A stretch of DNA of 64,000 bases from Anaerolineaceae bacterium (GCA_026708325.1 JAPOVC010000006.1:124001-188000), one strand, 5' to 3'. Shown: positions 26,098 through 36,155, numbered from the stretch's first letter. The notes: generated from the sequence alone by a model not told the origin. Program-made: numbers and translations.

Positions 26098-26106
26098 CGG
26101 CCCCGG

Positions 26107-27135
26107 TTACTCCTGCGCCACTCCCGCCAGATCCAGCTCGCTGGCGAAATGACAGGCGGCATAGTGACCGGGCGTCACCTCCTGCCAGGGCGGCGCTTCT
26201 TGCCGACAGATGTCCTGCACGTAGCGGCAGCGGGGATGGAAATAACAGCCCGGGGGCGGACTGGCCGGGTTGGCGACCTCGCCCAGCAGGATAATGCGTT
26301 CCATCTTGACCTCGGGGTCCGCGGTGGGGACGGCGGAGAGCAGGGCTTCCGTGTAGGGGTGTTTCGGATTGTTGAACAGGTCGGCTGTCTCGGCCATTTC
26401 GACCAGCTTGCCCACGTACATGACGCCCACGCGGTCGGAAATGTGCTCGACGACCGAGAGATCGTGGGCGATGAAGAGGTAGGTGAGGTTGAATTCCTCC
26501 TGCAGGTCCTGCAGCAGGTTGAGGATCTGCGCCTGAATGGAAACGTCCAGCGCCGAGACGGCCTCGTCGCACACGATCAGGCGCGGCCGCGGCGCCAGCG
26601 AACGGGCGATGCCGATGCGTTGCCGCTGCCCGCCGGAGAAGGCGTGGGGGTAGCGTTTGAGATGTTGCATCTCCAGCCCCACGACCTGCATCAGTTCCAT
26701 GACCCGCTCCTGCAGCTCGGCCGTTTCCGCCAGATTGTTCTCGCGAATCGGCTCGGCGATGATGTCCAGCACGGTCATGCGCGGGTCAAGCGAAGAATAG
26801 GGGTCCTGAAAAATCATGTGGAAGTGACGACGCAGGCGTCGCAGTTCACGCCGGTCGAGGCGGGCAAGGTCCTGTACGCTGCCATCGGGCAGCCGCAGCA
26901 GGATGAGACCGTCGTCGGGGTCGATGCCGCGTACGATGCAGCGCCCGAGGGTGGTCTTGCCGCAACCCGACTCACCGACCAGGCCGAAGGTCTCTCCTTC
27001 ACGGATATCGAAGCTGACGTCATCGACCGCGCGCACTTCGCCAATCTGGCGGCGCAGCAGACCTTTCTCGATCGGGAAGAATTTCCTGAGGTTGCGGACC
27101 TCCAGCAGCACTTCGCTGCGCGCCGGTTCAGGCAT
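26107..27135 (-). CDS. oppF: Opp/Dpp-type ABC transporter ATP-binding subunit (OppF-like), 342 aa
   Basis: ATG 27135 lies 8 bases inside the oppD coding end, so the two are coupled. Walker A is GESGCGKT (54-61), the Q-loop is [11 protein letters not shown], the signature is [10 protein letters not shown] and Walker B is [12 protein letters not shown], followed by the H-loop FIAHDLSV. The C terminus has the oligopeptide-transporter extension with cysteines ([17 protein letters not shown]) typical of OppF/DppF. It powers import through the OppBC channel encoded at 34,020-36,155. In this context (hydrolases, GMC oxidoreductase, enolase-family enzyme) the cargo is more likely an oligosaccharide than a peptide, as seen for some Opp-family importers in Thermotoga. 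Confidence 0.95.
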   Translation of the reverse strand: MPEPARSEVLLEVRNLRKFFPIEKGLLRRQIGEVRAVDDVSFDIREGETFGLVGESGCGKTTLGRCIVRGIDPDDGLILLRLPDGSVQDLARLDRRELRRLRRHFHMIFQDPYSSLDPRMTVLDIIAEPIRENNLAETAELQERVMELMQVVGLEMQHLKRYPHAFSGGQRQRIGIARSLAPRPRLIVCDEAVSALDVSIQAQILNLLQDLQEEFNLTYLFIAHDLSVVEHISDRVGVMYVGKLVEMAETADLFNNPKHPYTEALLSAVPTADPEVKMERIILLGEVANPASPPPGCYFHPRCRYVQDICRQEAPPWQEVTPGHYAACHFASELDLAGVAQE

Positions 27136-28168
27136 GGTGCAGTTCCCCATCCCCGACGGGCTCTTCCGCCTCGCTGTGCAGAAAGCAACGCACGTAGTGG
27201 TCCGGCGCAAGTTCGACCAGGGCGGGTTGGGCGCGTTCGCAGCGGTCTTCGATCAGATCGTCGCAGCGCGAGCAAAAACCGCAGGCGCGGGGCGGGTCGA
27301 TGGGTACCGGTACGTTGCCGCGAATGGCGTCCAGGCGCGAACCGATACTCTTGCCGAGGCGCGGGATGGAGTGCAGCAGGCGACGCGTATAGGGGTGCAG
27401 GGGATTGCGGAACAGTTCGACGGTTGGCGCGCGCTCGACGATGCGGCCGAGGTACATCACGTTGACCAGATCGGCGATCTCGGCGATGACGCCCAGGTCG
27501 TGCGTGATGTACATGATGGCCATGCCGTATTGCTCCTGCAACGACGCCAGCAGGTCCAGTATCTGGGCCTGCACGGTGACGTCGAGCGCCGTGGTTGGCT
27601 CGTCGGCGATGAGCAGGGTGGGGTTGCAGGAAAGCGCCATGGCGATCATGGCCCGCTGGCGCATGCCGCCGCTCAGCTGGTGCGGGTATTCGTCGACGCG
27701 CTGCAGGGGGTTGTTGATGCCGACCTGTTCCAGCATGGTCAGCGCGATCTCGCGGGCCTCCCGTTTGTCGGACGTGCGGTGCAGGCGGATGGCCTCAATG
27801 ATCTGCGCGCCGACGCTGTGCACCGGCGAGAAGCTGGTCATCGGTTCCTGGAAGACCATCGAGATTTCGCTGCCACGGATATCGCGGATGGCCGCGCTGC
27901 GCGAGTCCAGGGCGGCGAGATCGACCTGCGCGCCATTGCGCCGGCGAAAGTGCATTTGTCCGTCTGTAATCTGGCCGGGCGGCGGCACGATCTGCAGGAT
28001 GGACTGGGCCGTGACGCTCTTGCCCGAGCCGGATTCGCCGATGATGCCCACGGTCTGGTGCGCGTCAATGCTGAAGTCCACGCCATCGACGGCCTTGAGC
28101 GTGCCCTCGTCGACCTGAAACCAGGTCCGCAGGCCGCGCACGTCCAGTACCCTGTCCCTTGCGTTCAT
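27128..28168 (-). CDS. oppD: Opp/Dpp-type ABC transporter ATP-binding subunit (OppD-like), 346 aa
   Basis: ATG 28168 overlaps the stop of the GH117-like gene by four bases. Walker A is GESGSGKS, the Q-loop is [11 protein letters not shown], the signature is [10 protein letters not shown] and Walker B is [12 protein letters not shown], with the H-loop YITHDLGV. The C-terminal cysteine-rich extension ([15 protein letters not shown]) is typical of OppD/DppD. It forms the ATPase heterodimer with the OppF encoded next. The position directly behind a GH117-like hydrolase, translationally coupled to it, ties transport to sugar processing. Confidence 0.95.
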   Translation of the reverse strand: MNARDRVLDVRGLRTWFQVDEGTLKAVDGVDFSIDAHQTVGIIGESGSGKSVTAQSILQIVPPPGQITDGQMHFRRRNGAQVDLAALDSRSAAIRDIRGSEISMVFQEPMTSFSPVHSVGAQIIEAIRLHRTSDKREAREIALTMLEQVGINNPLQRVDEYPHQLSGGMRQRAMIAMALSCNPTLLIADEPTTALDVTVQAQILDLLASLQEQYGMAIMYITHDLGVIAEIADLVNVMYLGRIVERAPTVELFRNPLHPYTRRLLHSIPRLGKSIGSRLDAIRGNVPVPIDPPRACGFCSRCDDLIEDRCERAQPALVELAPDHYVRCFLHSEAEEPVGDGELHHA

Positions 28169-29394
28169 GGGCCCAGGATCGTACATCCGTCGGTTTCTGC
28201 CTGCTCCTCGAGGATACGCGCCTTTCCTTCGGGAGAAAGGGCCAGCACCCGCTGGGTCCAGGTGTCCTCGTTGTATCGGAGGTTGCTGCTCTGGAATTCC
28301 GGCCGCTCCGCATCGCTGAGGTTGCAGTCAAAACGAACGATGTAGCAGCCGTTGTCGGGGCCGCCTCCCTCCGGGTTGATGTGGGCCAGCCCCCAGCGAA
28401 CGCCCTGTCCGTCGCCGTTGTCGGCGAAGGCATCCGGGCAATAGGGGCCCGGCGCCTGGGGCGGTGTGGTCACGAGGGCCTTTGGCACGAAATTCAGCCC
28501 GTCCTCCGCGTACTGGACCGTGTTTTTCTCCGGCCCGTCAAGACTCAGCAGGGTCGCGATACCGCCGCGCCAGGGCCAGAGCATGGTCTCGTGGCCGGAA
28601 TTGGTGACCGGGTTGAGCGGGGACTTGACGAAGGGGCCCGCCGGATGGTCCGCGATGGCGACGCCCTGGGCGATGCGCAGGTTTTCCGGCGGCCTGTCCA
28701 CCGGCGTGCCCTTGTAGTAAAGCCAGACCTGCCCCTTGTAGACCAGGGGGTAGGGGTCATGAATGGCGCAGCCGTCCCATTCGTCCGGGCCACCGCGCAT
28801 CACCACCGGACGGTCCACGCGCGTCCAGGGGCCCCAGGGCGAGTCCGACCAGGCGGCGCTGACGCTGACGCAATCGTGCGCGCGCCAGCGCCTGGTGAAG
28901 CACTGGTAATAGAGCCAGAACTTGCCTTTCCAGGCGAGCACGTCGGGCGTGGAGAGCGAACGATCGCCATAGCTGCCCTGGGGCGCGCGCGGCACGGCGA
29001 CGCCCTCTTCCTGCCAGTCAAAGCCATTGGAAGAGGTCGCGTGGCAGATGTCGGCGAGGTCCCAGTCCACCGCCGGGGTCTCCTCGTCGGCCTCCGCATG
29101 GCGGTCCATGCCCAGGGGCGGCACATTGGTCACGCGGCGCGTATACCAGACGTGGTAGCGGTCGCCGATTTTCAGCACCTTGGAGGGATCGCGGCGGGAT
29201 ACGGAGACCCTGTCGTCGCGGCCAATGCCCGTGACCGGGGAGTAGCGAAAGGTCGTGTAAAAGGGGTTCGTCCGGTCCTGGGTCGTATTCCACAGGTCGT
29301 AGAAGCGCGCTGTAGCGGCGCTGATCGGCCGGTCGGCCGGTTTGGCCCTGGCAAGGCGCGCAGGGAAGCTTCCGGTGGTCTGGGTTTCGTCCAT
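28165..29394 (-). CDS. GH117-like five-bladed beta-propeller hydrolase, 409 aa
   Basis: ATG 29394 has a GGGAG site upstream and fits the paralogs. Repeated blades show the family wording: [70 protein letters not shown] and [15 protein letters not shown]. In family GH117 (alpha-1,3-(3,6-anhydro)-L-galactosidases), as I recall, the key residues are two aspartates and a His-Glu pair. The matching residues here are Asp69, Asp213 and His268-Glu269, with similar spacing. There is no signal peptide, so it should act in the cytoplasm on imported oligosaccharides. Specificity within the propeller-hydrolase group (GH117, GH43-like) is not proved. Confidence 0.75.
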   Translation of the reverse strand: MDETQTTGSFPARLARAKPADRPISAATARFYDLWNTTQDRTNPFYTTFRYSPVTGIGRDDRVSVSRRDPSKVLKIGDRYHVWYTRRVTNVPPLGMDRHAEADEETPAVDWDLADICHATSSNGFDWQEEGVAVPRAPQGSYGDRSLSTPDVLAWKGKFWLYYQCFTRRWRAHDCVSVSAAWSDSPWGPWTRVDRPVVMRGGPDEWDGCAIHDPYPLVYKGQVWLYYKGTPVDRPPENLRIAQGVAIADHPAGPFVKSPLNPVTNSGHETMLWPWRGGIATLLSLDGPEKNTVQYAEDGLNFVPKALVTTPPQAPGPYCPDAFADNGDGQGVRWGLAHINPEGGGPDNGCYIVRFDCNLSDAERPEFQSSNLRYNEDTWTQRVLALSPEGKARILEEQAETDGCTILGP

Positions 29395-29459
29395 GCATCG
29401 CTCCCTGGGCGTGGGTCCGGCCGCGAATTGCCCGACTGCAAGCTGCGCCTGACTGCGAT

Positions 29460-29477
29460 ATTGTAGACAATCTACAA
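29460..29477. promoter_or_regulatory. Predicted GntR/FCD operator, site 1 (divergent promoter region)
   Basis: The 112-base gap between the divergent GH117-like and GMC genes contains TTGTAGA-CAA-TCTACAA (29461-29477), a perfect 7-bp inverted repeat with a 3-base spacer. It includes ATTGTAGACAAT (29460-29471). On the minus strand the site contains TACAAT (29465-29460), a good -10 for the hydrolase/oppDF transcript, so binding would block it. On the plus strand TACAAA (29473-29478) could be the -10 for the GMC gene. The same core occurs at 36216-36227. Confidence 0.7.
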
Positions 29478-29506
29478 AATCCTGCAAGCGGGGCAAGCGC
29501 AGAGGC

Positions 29507-31087
29507 ATGAGTTGGGACTACCTCATCGTGGGCGCGGGGTCGGCGGGCTGTGTGCTGGCGGACCGGCTGAGCGCGGATGGCGAAAGCACTGTGCTTCTGC
29601 TGGAGGCCGGCGGGCCGGATACAGCGCCCGACATCCACGTGCCGGCGCGCTTTACGGACCTCTTTCACACGGAGATTGACTGGGCGTACGAGACGCTGCC
29701 GCAGCCCGGCCTGAACGGGCGTCGGGAATACGTCCCGCGCGGCAAGGTCTACGGCGGCACCAGCTCGATCAACGCCATGGTCTACGCCCGCGGCCATCCC
29801 TCCGACTACGATCGCTGGGCAGAAGCGGGCAATGCCGGCTGGCGCTACGAGGAATTGCTGCCGCTCTTTCGCGACATGCAATGCCAGGGGCGGGGGGCAT
29901 CCGAACACCATGGCGTGGACGGCCCGCTGCACGTCTCCGACCCGCGCGACCCCAACCCCCTGAGTCTGGCTTTTGTCGAGGCGGCCGGGCAGATCGGCCA
30001 ACCCCTGCGCGACGATTTCAACGCCGGCGTGCAGGAGGGCTTCGGCGTCTACCAGACGACCACCAGAGACGGACGGCGCTGGAGCGCCGCCGACGCCTTT
30101 CTGCGCCCGGCCCTGGCGCGCGCCAACCTTGAGGCCTCCCCCTGGTCGCTGGTGACGGAACTGCTCTTTGAAGGCCGGCGCTGCGTCGGTCTACGCTTTG
30201 AGCGAGACGGCGAGACCCGTGAAGCCTTCGCGCGACGCGAGGTCATCCTCTGCGGCGGCGCCATCAACTCGCCGCAATTGCTGCTGCTCTCCGGGATCGG
30301 GCCGCCGGAGCAGTTGAAAGCCTGCGGCATTCCGTTGCGTCATGCCTTGCCCGGCGTCGGCCGCAACCTGATGGACCACGTTCAGGTGCCGGTCGCCTGG
30401 CACTGTCGCGAGCCGGTCTCGCTGGTGGCGAAGGAAGACCCGGAACAACTGGAGCTGTATCAGAGGGAGCGGCGCGGTCTGCTGAGTTCCAACCTGGGCG
30501 AGGCGGGCGGCTTTGTGCGCCTCGATCCCGCGTCGCCAGCGCCGGAATTGCAGTACCACTTCGGCCCTGGCTGGTTCATCCGTCACGGCTTTGGCGACCC
30601 GCCCGGGCATGGCTTCACGGCGTTGACGGGCCTGGTCGCCACGCAGAGCATCGGCGCGCTGAAACTGGACCCGGAATGTCCGCAGGGTCCGCCGCTGATC
30701 GACCTGGCCTGCCTGACCGACGAACGCGACCTGCAGGTGTTGCTGGCGGGCGTGCGTCTGGCGCGGAAGATCGTGGCGGCGCCCGCCTTCGATCGCTATC
30801 GCGGCGAGGAGTTTCTGCCAGGCGAGGAGGTAGAGGACGACGCAGGTTTGCGTCTATTCCTGCGGGATTTCGCGACCACCATTTATCACCCGGTGGGCAG
30901 TTGCAAAATGAGTCAGGACGTTCTGGCGGTGGTCGACGAGCGCCTGCGCGTGCGCGGATTGCAAGGACTGCGGGTGGCCGATGCCTCGATCATGCCGCGC
31001 ATTATCAATGCCAACACCAACGCCCCCTGCATGATGATCGGGGCGAAGGCGGCCGCGATGATCCGGCAGGAAGGGGGCGGGCCATGA
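29507..31087 (+). CDS. GMC-family FAD oxidoreductase (choline/alcohol dehydrogenase-like), 526 aa
   Basis: The N terminus has the FAD-binding Rossmann motif GAGSAG (9-14) and the GMC signature PRGKVYGGTSSINAMVYARG. The second GMC signature GGAINSPQLLLLSGIGP lies near residue 250. The C-terminal part has the catalytic pair: His461 in YHPVGSCKM and an Asn in NANTNAPCMMIG. The enzyme should oxidise an alcohol or sugar hydroxyl, with FAD as cofactor. No signal peptide is present. Its stop overlaps the ATG of the double GH117-like protein, so the two are produced together, which suggests oxidation of the sugar released by the hydrolase. Confidence 0.95.
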   Translation: MSWDYLIVGAGSAGCVLADRLSADGESTVLLLEAGGPDTAPDIHVPARFTDLFHTEIDWAYETLPQPGLNGRREYVPRGKVYGGTSSINAMVYARGHPSDYDRWAEAGNAGWRYEELLPLFRDMQCQGRGASEHHGVDGPLHVSDPRDPNPLSLAFVEAAGQIGQPLRDDFNAGVQEGFGVYQTTTRDGRRWSAADAFLRPALARANLEASPWSLVTELLFEGRRCVGLRFERDGETREAFARREVILCGGAINSPQLLLLSGIGPPEQLKACGIPLRHALPGVGRNLMDHVQVPVAWHCREPVSLVAKEDPEQLELYQRERRGLLSSNLGEAGGFVRLDPASPAPELQYHFGPGWFIRHGFGDPPGHGFTALTGLVATQSIGALKLDPECPQGPPLIDLACLTDERDLQVLLAGVRLARKIVAAPAFDRYRGEEFLPGEEVEDDAGLRLFLRDFATTIYHPVGSCKMSQDVLAVVDERLRVRGLQGLRVADASIMPRIINANTNAPCMMIGAKAAAMIRQEGGGP

Positions 31088-33393
31088 GCGTGGTTGAGAG
31101 CGCTGCGACGTGGCGGCTGCGTGAACAGTGGCAGGGTGGAGAGAGCGAGCTGGCAACGGCTTTCCGCTACAGCGAGGTCACGGGCATTGGCGAGGAGCCG
31201 GGCGTCACGCGGCGCGACCCGAGCACCGTGCTGAAGATCGGCGAGCGATACTACGTGTGGTACACGAGACGGCAGACCCAGGCGCGCAAACGGCAGATGC
31301 CGCCAGAAGAGCAGACCTGGGACGTCCCGGCCTTCGACTGGGACCTGGCCGAGATCTGGTACGCGACCTCTGCGGATGGCTTCCACTGGGAAGAACAAGG
31401 CGTGGCCGCGCGCCGCGGCCCGCGCGACGCGCACGACGGTCGTTCGATTTTCACGCCCGACGTGCTCTACGCGGAAGGGCGCTACTGGCTTTACTACCAG
31501 GCCGTCGGCCACCCTTACGGCATCCGCACGCGCAACACGGTGTGCATGTCCTGGTCCGACTCGCCGGACGGCCCCTGGCAGCGCTGGCCGGAACCGCTGC
31601 TGCGGCCGGGCCAGCCAGGCGAATGGCTGGGCGAGGCCGACGACAATGAGGTGCTGCGCTACGGCGCCTGGGACAGCCACAAGGTGCACGACCCCTTTGT
31701 GTTTCGCCGCGAGGGCCGCTACTGGCTCTATTACAAGGGGCAGCCGGTGGGCTGGGGCACGCGCCATGACCGCGGCATCGGCCTCGGTGTGGCCATCGCT
31801 GACCGCCCACAAGGTCCCTTCGTGAAATCGCCGCTGAACCCGGTCACCAACAGCGGCCACGAGACCTGCCTCTTCCCCTGGGGGGATGGCGTCGCTGCAA
31901 TCTGCGGCCACGACGGGCCGGAGAAGGACAGCGTGCAGTTCGCGCCCGACGGGCTCAACTTCGAGCTGATGTCCTACGCGCTGCTGCCGCCGCCCGCGCC
32001 TGGCCCCTTCGTTCCCGACGCCTTCAACGACACGCGGGACGGGGCGGGCATCACCTGGGGGCTGGCGCACATCGCCACGGAAGAGACGAAAGGCGAAAAC
32101 TCGTGGATCATTCGTTTCGACTGTGACCTGCGCCGCGGCACGCAGCGGCCCGGCTTCCGCCCGACGCACCAGGCGCTGCCCGCCAGCGTCTGGCTGTCGC
32201 CGGACCTGGTCATTAACGAGGCCAACAGCCGGCAACGACGCTGGCACCCGCAGACGCCGGGTCCTCCGGCGCATCCCCCTGCGGAACGGCGCAGCGCCGC
32301 CACCCGACGCGTCTACGCGCGCTACGGCGTCGGCAAGGACCAGATGAGCGAGTACTTTTCGGCCTTTCGTTACGCCCTGGTCCCTGGCCTGGAGCCGCAG
32401 CCAGGCGTTTCCCGCAGCGACCCCTCTAAGGTCATCCGCGTCGACGGTCGGCACCTGGTGTGGTACGCGCGCTGCAGCAGTGACGACAAGCGGCAGCGGA
32501 TTTGGTACGCCAGTTCGGCTGACGGCATTCACTGGCAGGAACAGGGACCGGCGCAGTTGACGGGGCCCGATAGCAGCGCAGGAGACACATTGGCCTCCGC
32601 GCCGGACATCATTGTGCAGGGCGGCGCGTTCTGGCTCTATTACCAGACCGGCCCTGGCGCGGCGACGCCGGACGCGCCCCAGGCGATCGGCGTGGCGCGG
32701 GCGGAATCGCCGGATGGCCCGTGGCAGCGCATGGAGGCTCCGGCGCTGCAGCCGGCCGCGTCCGGCGCCTGGGATGCGGGCCGTCTGCAGGATCCGACGG
32801 TCCTGTTCTGGCGCGGTCAGGTCTGGCTTTTCTATCGCGGCGAGCGGGGCGGCGCGGCCGGCAGCGGCGGTTGGGGCGTGGCGCGGGCGGACGACCCCCG
32901 CGGTCCCTTTCACAGGTCGGCGCTCAATCCGGTCAGCAACAGCGGGCGGGCGCCCTTCCTTTACCCCTGGCGCGATGGCCTGGTGGCCATAACGGGGCAG
33001 GCCGGACCGGAAGCCAACTGCGTTCAGTTCGCGCCGGACGGACTGAATTACGAAATCGTCGGCCGCGTCAGCGCGCCGCCGGTCAGCGCCGGCCCGCAAT
33101 TGGACGAAGCCTGGTCCGATGCCGCCATGCCGGCCGCGGGCGGAAGGGGCGTGGCGCGGGGCCTTTGCCACTGCAGCCAGGGCGAGGACGGCCCGCTGCA
33201 ATACAGTCACCTTTTGCGCTTCGAATGCAACCTGCGCATGGGGGAGGACCGGCAGGACTTCTATCGCAGCTGGAACTACCGCTTTCCGCCCTCGGCCTAC
33301 TTCTCGCGGGACTTCCGCCTCGGCGACGCGCGGCGCGCGGAAGCACTGGCGCTGATGCGCGCCATCGATGAGGAGACGACAGGGCCGGATTGA
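31084..33393 (+). CDS. Double-domain GH117-like propeller protein, 769 aa
   Basis: ATG 31084 overlaps the GMC stop (ATGA). Residues 1-375 form one complete GH117-like propeller with all key positions: Asp45 (TRRDPS), Asp203 (VHDPFVF) and His259-Glu260 (NSGHET). After a Pro/Arg-rich linker (about 380-410), a second propeller spans about 420-769: Asp446 (SRSDPSKV), Asp570 (LQDPTVLF), but NSGRAP at 619-624, so Arg622-Ala623 replace His-Glu. The first domain looks catalytically competent, while the second has lost the presumed acid/base pair and may bind substrate or have changed activity. There is no signal peptide. It converges on the regulator gene with only 3 bases between. Confidence 0.75.
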   Translation: MSVVESAATWRLREQWQGGESELATAFRYSEVTGIGEEPGVTRRDPSTVLKIGERYYVWYTRRQTQARKRQMPPEEQTWDVPAFDWDLAEIWYATSADGFHWEEQGVAARRGPRDAHDGRSIFTPDVLYAEGRYWLYYQAVGHPYGIRTRNTVCMSWSDSPDGPWQRWPEPLLRPGQPGEWLGEADDNEVLRYGAWDSHKVHDPFVFRREGRYWLYYKGQPVGWGTRHDRGIGLGVAIADRPQGPFVKSPLNPVTNSGHETCLFPWGDGVAAICGHDGPEKDSVQFAPDGLNFELMSYALLPPPAPGPFVPDAFNDTRDGAGITWGLAHIATEETKGENSWIIRFDCDLRRGTQRPGFRPTHQALPASVWLSPDLVINEANSRQRRWHPQTPGPPAHPPAERRSAATRRVYARYGVGKDQMSEYFSAFRYALVPGLEPQPGVSRSDPSKVIRVDGRHLVWYARCSSDDKRQRIWYASSADGIHWQEQGPAQLTGPDSSAGDTLASAPDIIVQGGAFWLYYQTGPGAATPDAPQAIGVARAESPDGPWQRMEAPALQPAASGAWDAGRLQDPTVLFWRGQVWLFYRGERGGAAGSGGWGVARADDPRGPFHRSALNPVSNSGRAPFLYPWRDGLVAITGQAGPEANCVQFAPDGLNYEIVGRVSAPPVSAGPQLDEAWSDAAMPAAGGRGVARGLCHCSQGEDGPLQYSHLLRFECNLRMGEDRQDFYRSWNYRFPPSAYFSRDFRLGDARRAEALALMRAIDEETTGPD

Positions 33394-33396
33394 GCG

Positions 33397-34005
33397 TTAC
33401 TGAATGTTGTCCGCCAGCGCGCGCAGGGCTTCCTCACGCCGGCCGCTGCGGATGGCATCGAGGATGCGGCGGTGTTCGCGCCAACTGTCCATCAGGTCCG
33501 CGAATCGTGTGTAGCGCATCATCATGCGCATGACGACCGGCTGCCACAGCGCGACGATGTCGTGATCGCCGTGGCGCAGAATCAGCGCGCGATGAAAACG
33601 CAGGTCGTGCTCGACCAGGGCGTCGATATCGCCGCTTTCGCAGGCGTCCCGGATGTCTTCCACGATGGCTTCCCAGGCCTTGAGGTCGGCCAGGTTGATC
33701 GAGTCGAAGAGCGAGTCCAGCACAAAACATTCGATATCGCGTCGCAGACCCGCCACCAGCGGTCGCACCGAATCGCTGGTGTTGGGCGCCACGCGCACAC
33801 CCTTGTTGGGCTCCAGCACCAGCAGACCATCCTGCGTCAGTTGACGCAACGCCTCACGGATGGGGCCGCGGCTGACGGCGAAGCGCTGCGAGACCTCGAT
33901 CTCACGCAGGGGGTCGCCTGGCTTCAGTTTGCCGGAAAGCACTTCCTGGCGCAGCAGGTCGGCGATCTGTTCCGGCAGCGTGCGATAGAGTTCGGCGTCG
34001 CGCAT
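33397..34005 (-). CDS. GntR-family (FCD subfamily) transcriptional regulator, 202 aa
   Basis: ATG 34005 gives the usual N terminus for the family. Residues 8-75 form the GntR winged helix (LPEQIADLLRQEVLSGKLKP, then EVSQRFAVSRGPIREALRQL). The C-terminal FCD domain has the acidic/histidine positions expected for metal or ligand binding, including ALRRD-type LRRDIE, HDLRFHRALI and EHRRILDAI. FCD regulators usually sense small organic acids or sugar acids and release DNA. It is the third gene of the oppB-oppC-gntR unit, so it would be autoregulated. The ATTGTNNACAAT palindromes at 29,460 and 36,216 suit this family and are its likely operators. Confidence 0.93.
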   Translation of the reverse strand: MRDAELYRTLPEQIADLLRQEVLSGKLKPGDPLREIEVSQRFAVSRGPIREALRQLTQDGLLVLEPNKGVRVAPNTSDSVRPLVAGLRRDIECFVLDSLFDSINLADLKAWEAIVEDIRDACESGDIDALVEHDLRFHRALILRHGDHDIVALWQPVVMRMMMRYTRFADLMDSWREHRRILDAIRSGRREEALRALADNIQ

Positions 34006-34019
34006 GGGCCCTGACCCGC

Positions 34020-35144
34020 TCACTGCTTGTAGGGGTCGGCGGCGTCGCGCAGGGCGTCGCCCACGTAGTTGAAGCTGAGCACGGTGATGATGACGAAGAT
34101 GCCCGGGATGAGCAGCCAGGGGCTCTGACTCAGCGCGCGGATGTTTTGCGCGCCCTGCAGCAGCACGCCCCAGCTGACCGCCGGCGGGCGGATGCCGATT
34201 TGCAGGAAGCTCAGCGCCGTCTCCGAAATGATCATGAAGGGCACGGAGAGGCTGAGCGCCACGATCAGGAAGCTGGCGAAGGAAGGCAACAGGTGTTTGA
34301 CGATGATGTCGAAGTCGTTCATGTTGGAGATGCGGGCGGCCATCACGAAGTCCGCTTCCCGCAGTTCCAGCAACTTGCCACGCACAATGCGCGCCAGGTT
34401 CGGCCAGCTCAGAATGGACAGGATGATTGTGATGCCGAAGTAGACCTGGGTGGATGACCAGTTGGCGGGCAGGGCGGCAGCCAGCGCGATCCACAGCGGA
34501 ATGTGCGGGATGGAAATCAGAAACTCGATGACGCGCTGGATGAACACGTCGATGATGCCGCCGTAGTAGCCCGAAATGCCGCCAATCAGGCAGCCCAGCA
34601 CGAAGCTGATGACCACGCCGATGAAGCCGATGGAGAGCGAGATTCTCGCGGCCTGCATGGTGCGCGAAAACATGTCGCGCCCGAATTCATCGGTGCCGAA
34701 GAAGAAGACCACGCCCGGTTTGTCCACGTTCACCAGGTGGATGTCGGTCTCGATCAGACCCAGGATCTTCCAGGGGTCGCCGCGCGTGAAGAAGCGCAGG
34801 GGATAACGTTGGTCGCGCTCCTCGTTGTAGATGCGCTGCAGCGTTTCCATGTCCAGGGTCTGCTTCATCTCGTAGACGAAGGGCGGGAAGTGGAAAACAC
34901 CGTCATCGTCGAGGAAATAAATGGTGTGGGGCGGGGCCTTGGCGTAACCGGAATGGCGCAGCTGGTAATCGCTGGTGGAGAGGAATTCGGGGAAGAGCGC
35001 GATGAAGTACAGAACGGCAATGATGCTCATACCCACCAGCGCCAGGCGATGGCGCCGGAACTTGCGCCACATCAGTTGCCACTGGGATGCGAGGTAGTAG
35101 CTTTCGTCGCGTTCTTCCTGGCGAATGGCGGCCTGTGCGCTCAT
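34020..35144 (-). CDS. oppC: Opp/Dpp-type ABC transporter permease (OppC-like), 374 aa
   Basis: After a soluble N-terminal region, the first helix is at about 38-55 (LALVGMSIIAVLYFIALF). A large extracytoplasmic insert (about 58-160: TIYFLDDDGVFHFPPF and more) follows, as in the longer OppC variants. The five-helix permease core then begins near SLSIGFIGVVISFVLGCLIG. The EAA-like coupling motif is READFVMAARISNMNDFDII, then KHLLPS. It pairs with the OppB encoded 15 bases upstream to form the membrane channel. The insert-bearing form is often found in importers outside classic peptide uptake. Confidence 0.93.
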   Translation of the reverse strand: MSAQAAIRQEERDESYYLASQWQLMWRKFRRHRLALVGMSIIAVLYFIALFPEFLSTSDYQLRHSGYAKAPPHTIYFLDDDGVFHFPPFVYEMKQTLDMETLQRIYNEERDQRYPLRFFTRGDPWKILGLIETDIHLVNVDKPGVVFFFGTDEFGRDMFSRTMQAARISLSIGFIGVVISFVLGCLIGGISGYYGGIIDVFIQRVIEFLISIPHIPLWIALAAALPANWSSTQVYFGITIILSILSWPNLARIVRGKLLELREADFVMAARISNMNDFDIIVKHLLPSFASFLIVALSLSVPFMIISETALSFLQIGIRPPAVSWGVLLQGAQNIRALSQSPWLLIPGIFVIITVLSFNYVGDALRDAADPYKQ

Positions 35145-35159
35145 GGTCGGGTCTCCGTC

Positions 35160-36155
35160 TCAGGCCACGCCGCGGTCCATGCGGATGCGGGGATCGAGGA
35201 CGACCAGGAGGACGTCCGACACGGTGGTGCCGAAGACCGTCATGACGGTGATGAACATCAGCAGGGTGGCGGTCAGGAAGGTGTCCTGGGCGATGAGCGC
35301 CTTGAGCAACATGGGGCCCACCGTCGGCAGACTGAGCACGATCGCGGTGATGACGCCGCCAGAGACCAGCGCCGGAAAGAGGCTGGCCAGGCCGCTGACG
35401 ATGGGGTTCAGCGCCAGGCGCACCGGATACTTGAAGAGCAGCGTCGTTTCGCTGACGCCCTTGCTGCGCGCCGTGATGACGTACTGCTTGTTGAGTTCGT
35501 CCAGCAGGGTGCCGCGCAGCACGCGGATCATGCCGGCGGTGCCGGCCGTGCCCACCACGACCACCGGAATGATGAGGTGTTTCACCAGGTCCCCGACTTT
35601 GGCCAGGCTCCAGGGCTGGTCGATGAATTCCGGTGAGAACAACCCGCTCAGATTGTGGCCGAAGAAGCGGAAGGCGACGTACATCATGACCAGCGCCAGC
35701 ATGAAATTGGGCACGGCCATGCCGATGAAGCCTATAAATGAGACGACGTAGTCCCCGACTGAATACTGGTGCGTGGCGGAATAGATGCCGATCGGGATGG
35801 CGACGGCATAGGTCACTATGGCGCTCAGCAGGGCGATGGCGAAGGTGAGCACCAGACGCTCGCCGATGATGTCGCGCACCGGCTGCTGCCAGGTGTAGGA
35901 GAAACCGTAGTTGCCCTGCAGGACAGAACTGAACCAGTTGAAATAGCGCAGGTGTATGGGCAGGTCGAGCCCGTAGCGCAGGCGCAGTCCCTCGATGATT
36001 TCATCGCTGACGTTTCCGCCGGCGCTTTCGAGGCGCTCGATGACTGAGGAAAGATAATCGCCAGGCGGCAACTGGATGATGATGAAGGTGGCGATCGAGA
36101 TCAGCCACAGCACGATGACCATGTAAATGAGGCGCTGGACGATGTAGCGAAGCAT
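35160..36155 (-). CDS. oppB: Opp/Dpp-type ABC transporter permease (OppB-like), 331 aa
   Basis: ATG 36155 begins MLRYIVQRLIYMVIVLWLIS, the standard OppB N terminus; the open frame extends upstream but through the promoter. Six helices follow the family order: about 9-31 first, then VLTFAIALLSAIVTYAVAIP, FIGFIGMAVPNFMLALVMMY and others. The coupling motif is ELNKQYVITARSKGVSETTL and the protein ends LVVLDPRIRMDRGVA. It leads the oppB-oppC-gntR unit from the divergent promoter at 36,196-36,223. Confidence 0.94.
   Translation of the reverse strand: MLRYIVQRLIYMVIVLWLISIATFIIIQLPPGDYLSSVIERLESAGGNVSDEIIEGLRLRYGLDLPIHLRYFNWFSSVLQGNYGFSYTWQQPVRDIIGERLVLTFAIALLSAIVTYAVAIPIGIYSATHQYSVGDYVVSFIGFIGMAVPNFMLALVMMYVAFRFFGHNLSGLFSPEFIDQPWSLAKVGDLVKHLIIPVVVVGTAGTAGMIRVLRGTLLDELNKQYVITARSKGVSETTLLFKYPVRLALNPIVSGLASLFPALVSGGVITAIVLSLPTVGPMLLKALIAQDTFLTATLLMFITVMTVFGTTVSDVLLVVLDPRIRMDRGVA

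Noticed and set aside
30676-31083. Possible N-terminal extension of the double GH117-like protein
   Set aside because: It would overlap the GMC C-terminal coding region out of frame; the ATG at 31084 is coupled to the GMC stop and aligns with the paralogs.
30913-33210. 765-codon minus-strand frame opposite the GMC and double GH117-like genes
   Set aside because: No recognisable motif; the plus strand carries complete GMC and propeller signatures and a coupled ATGA start.
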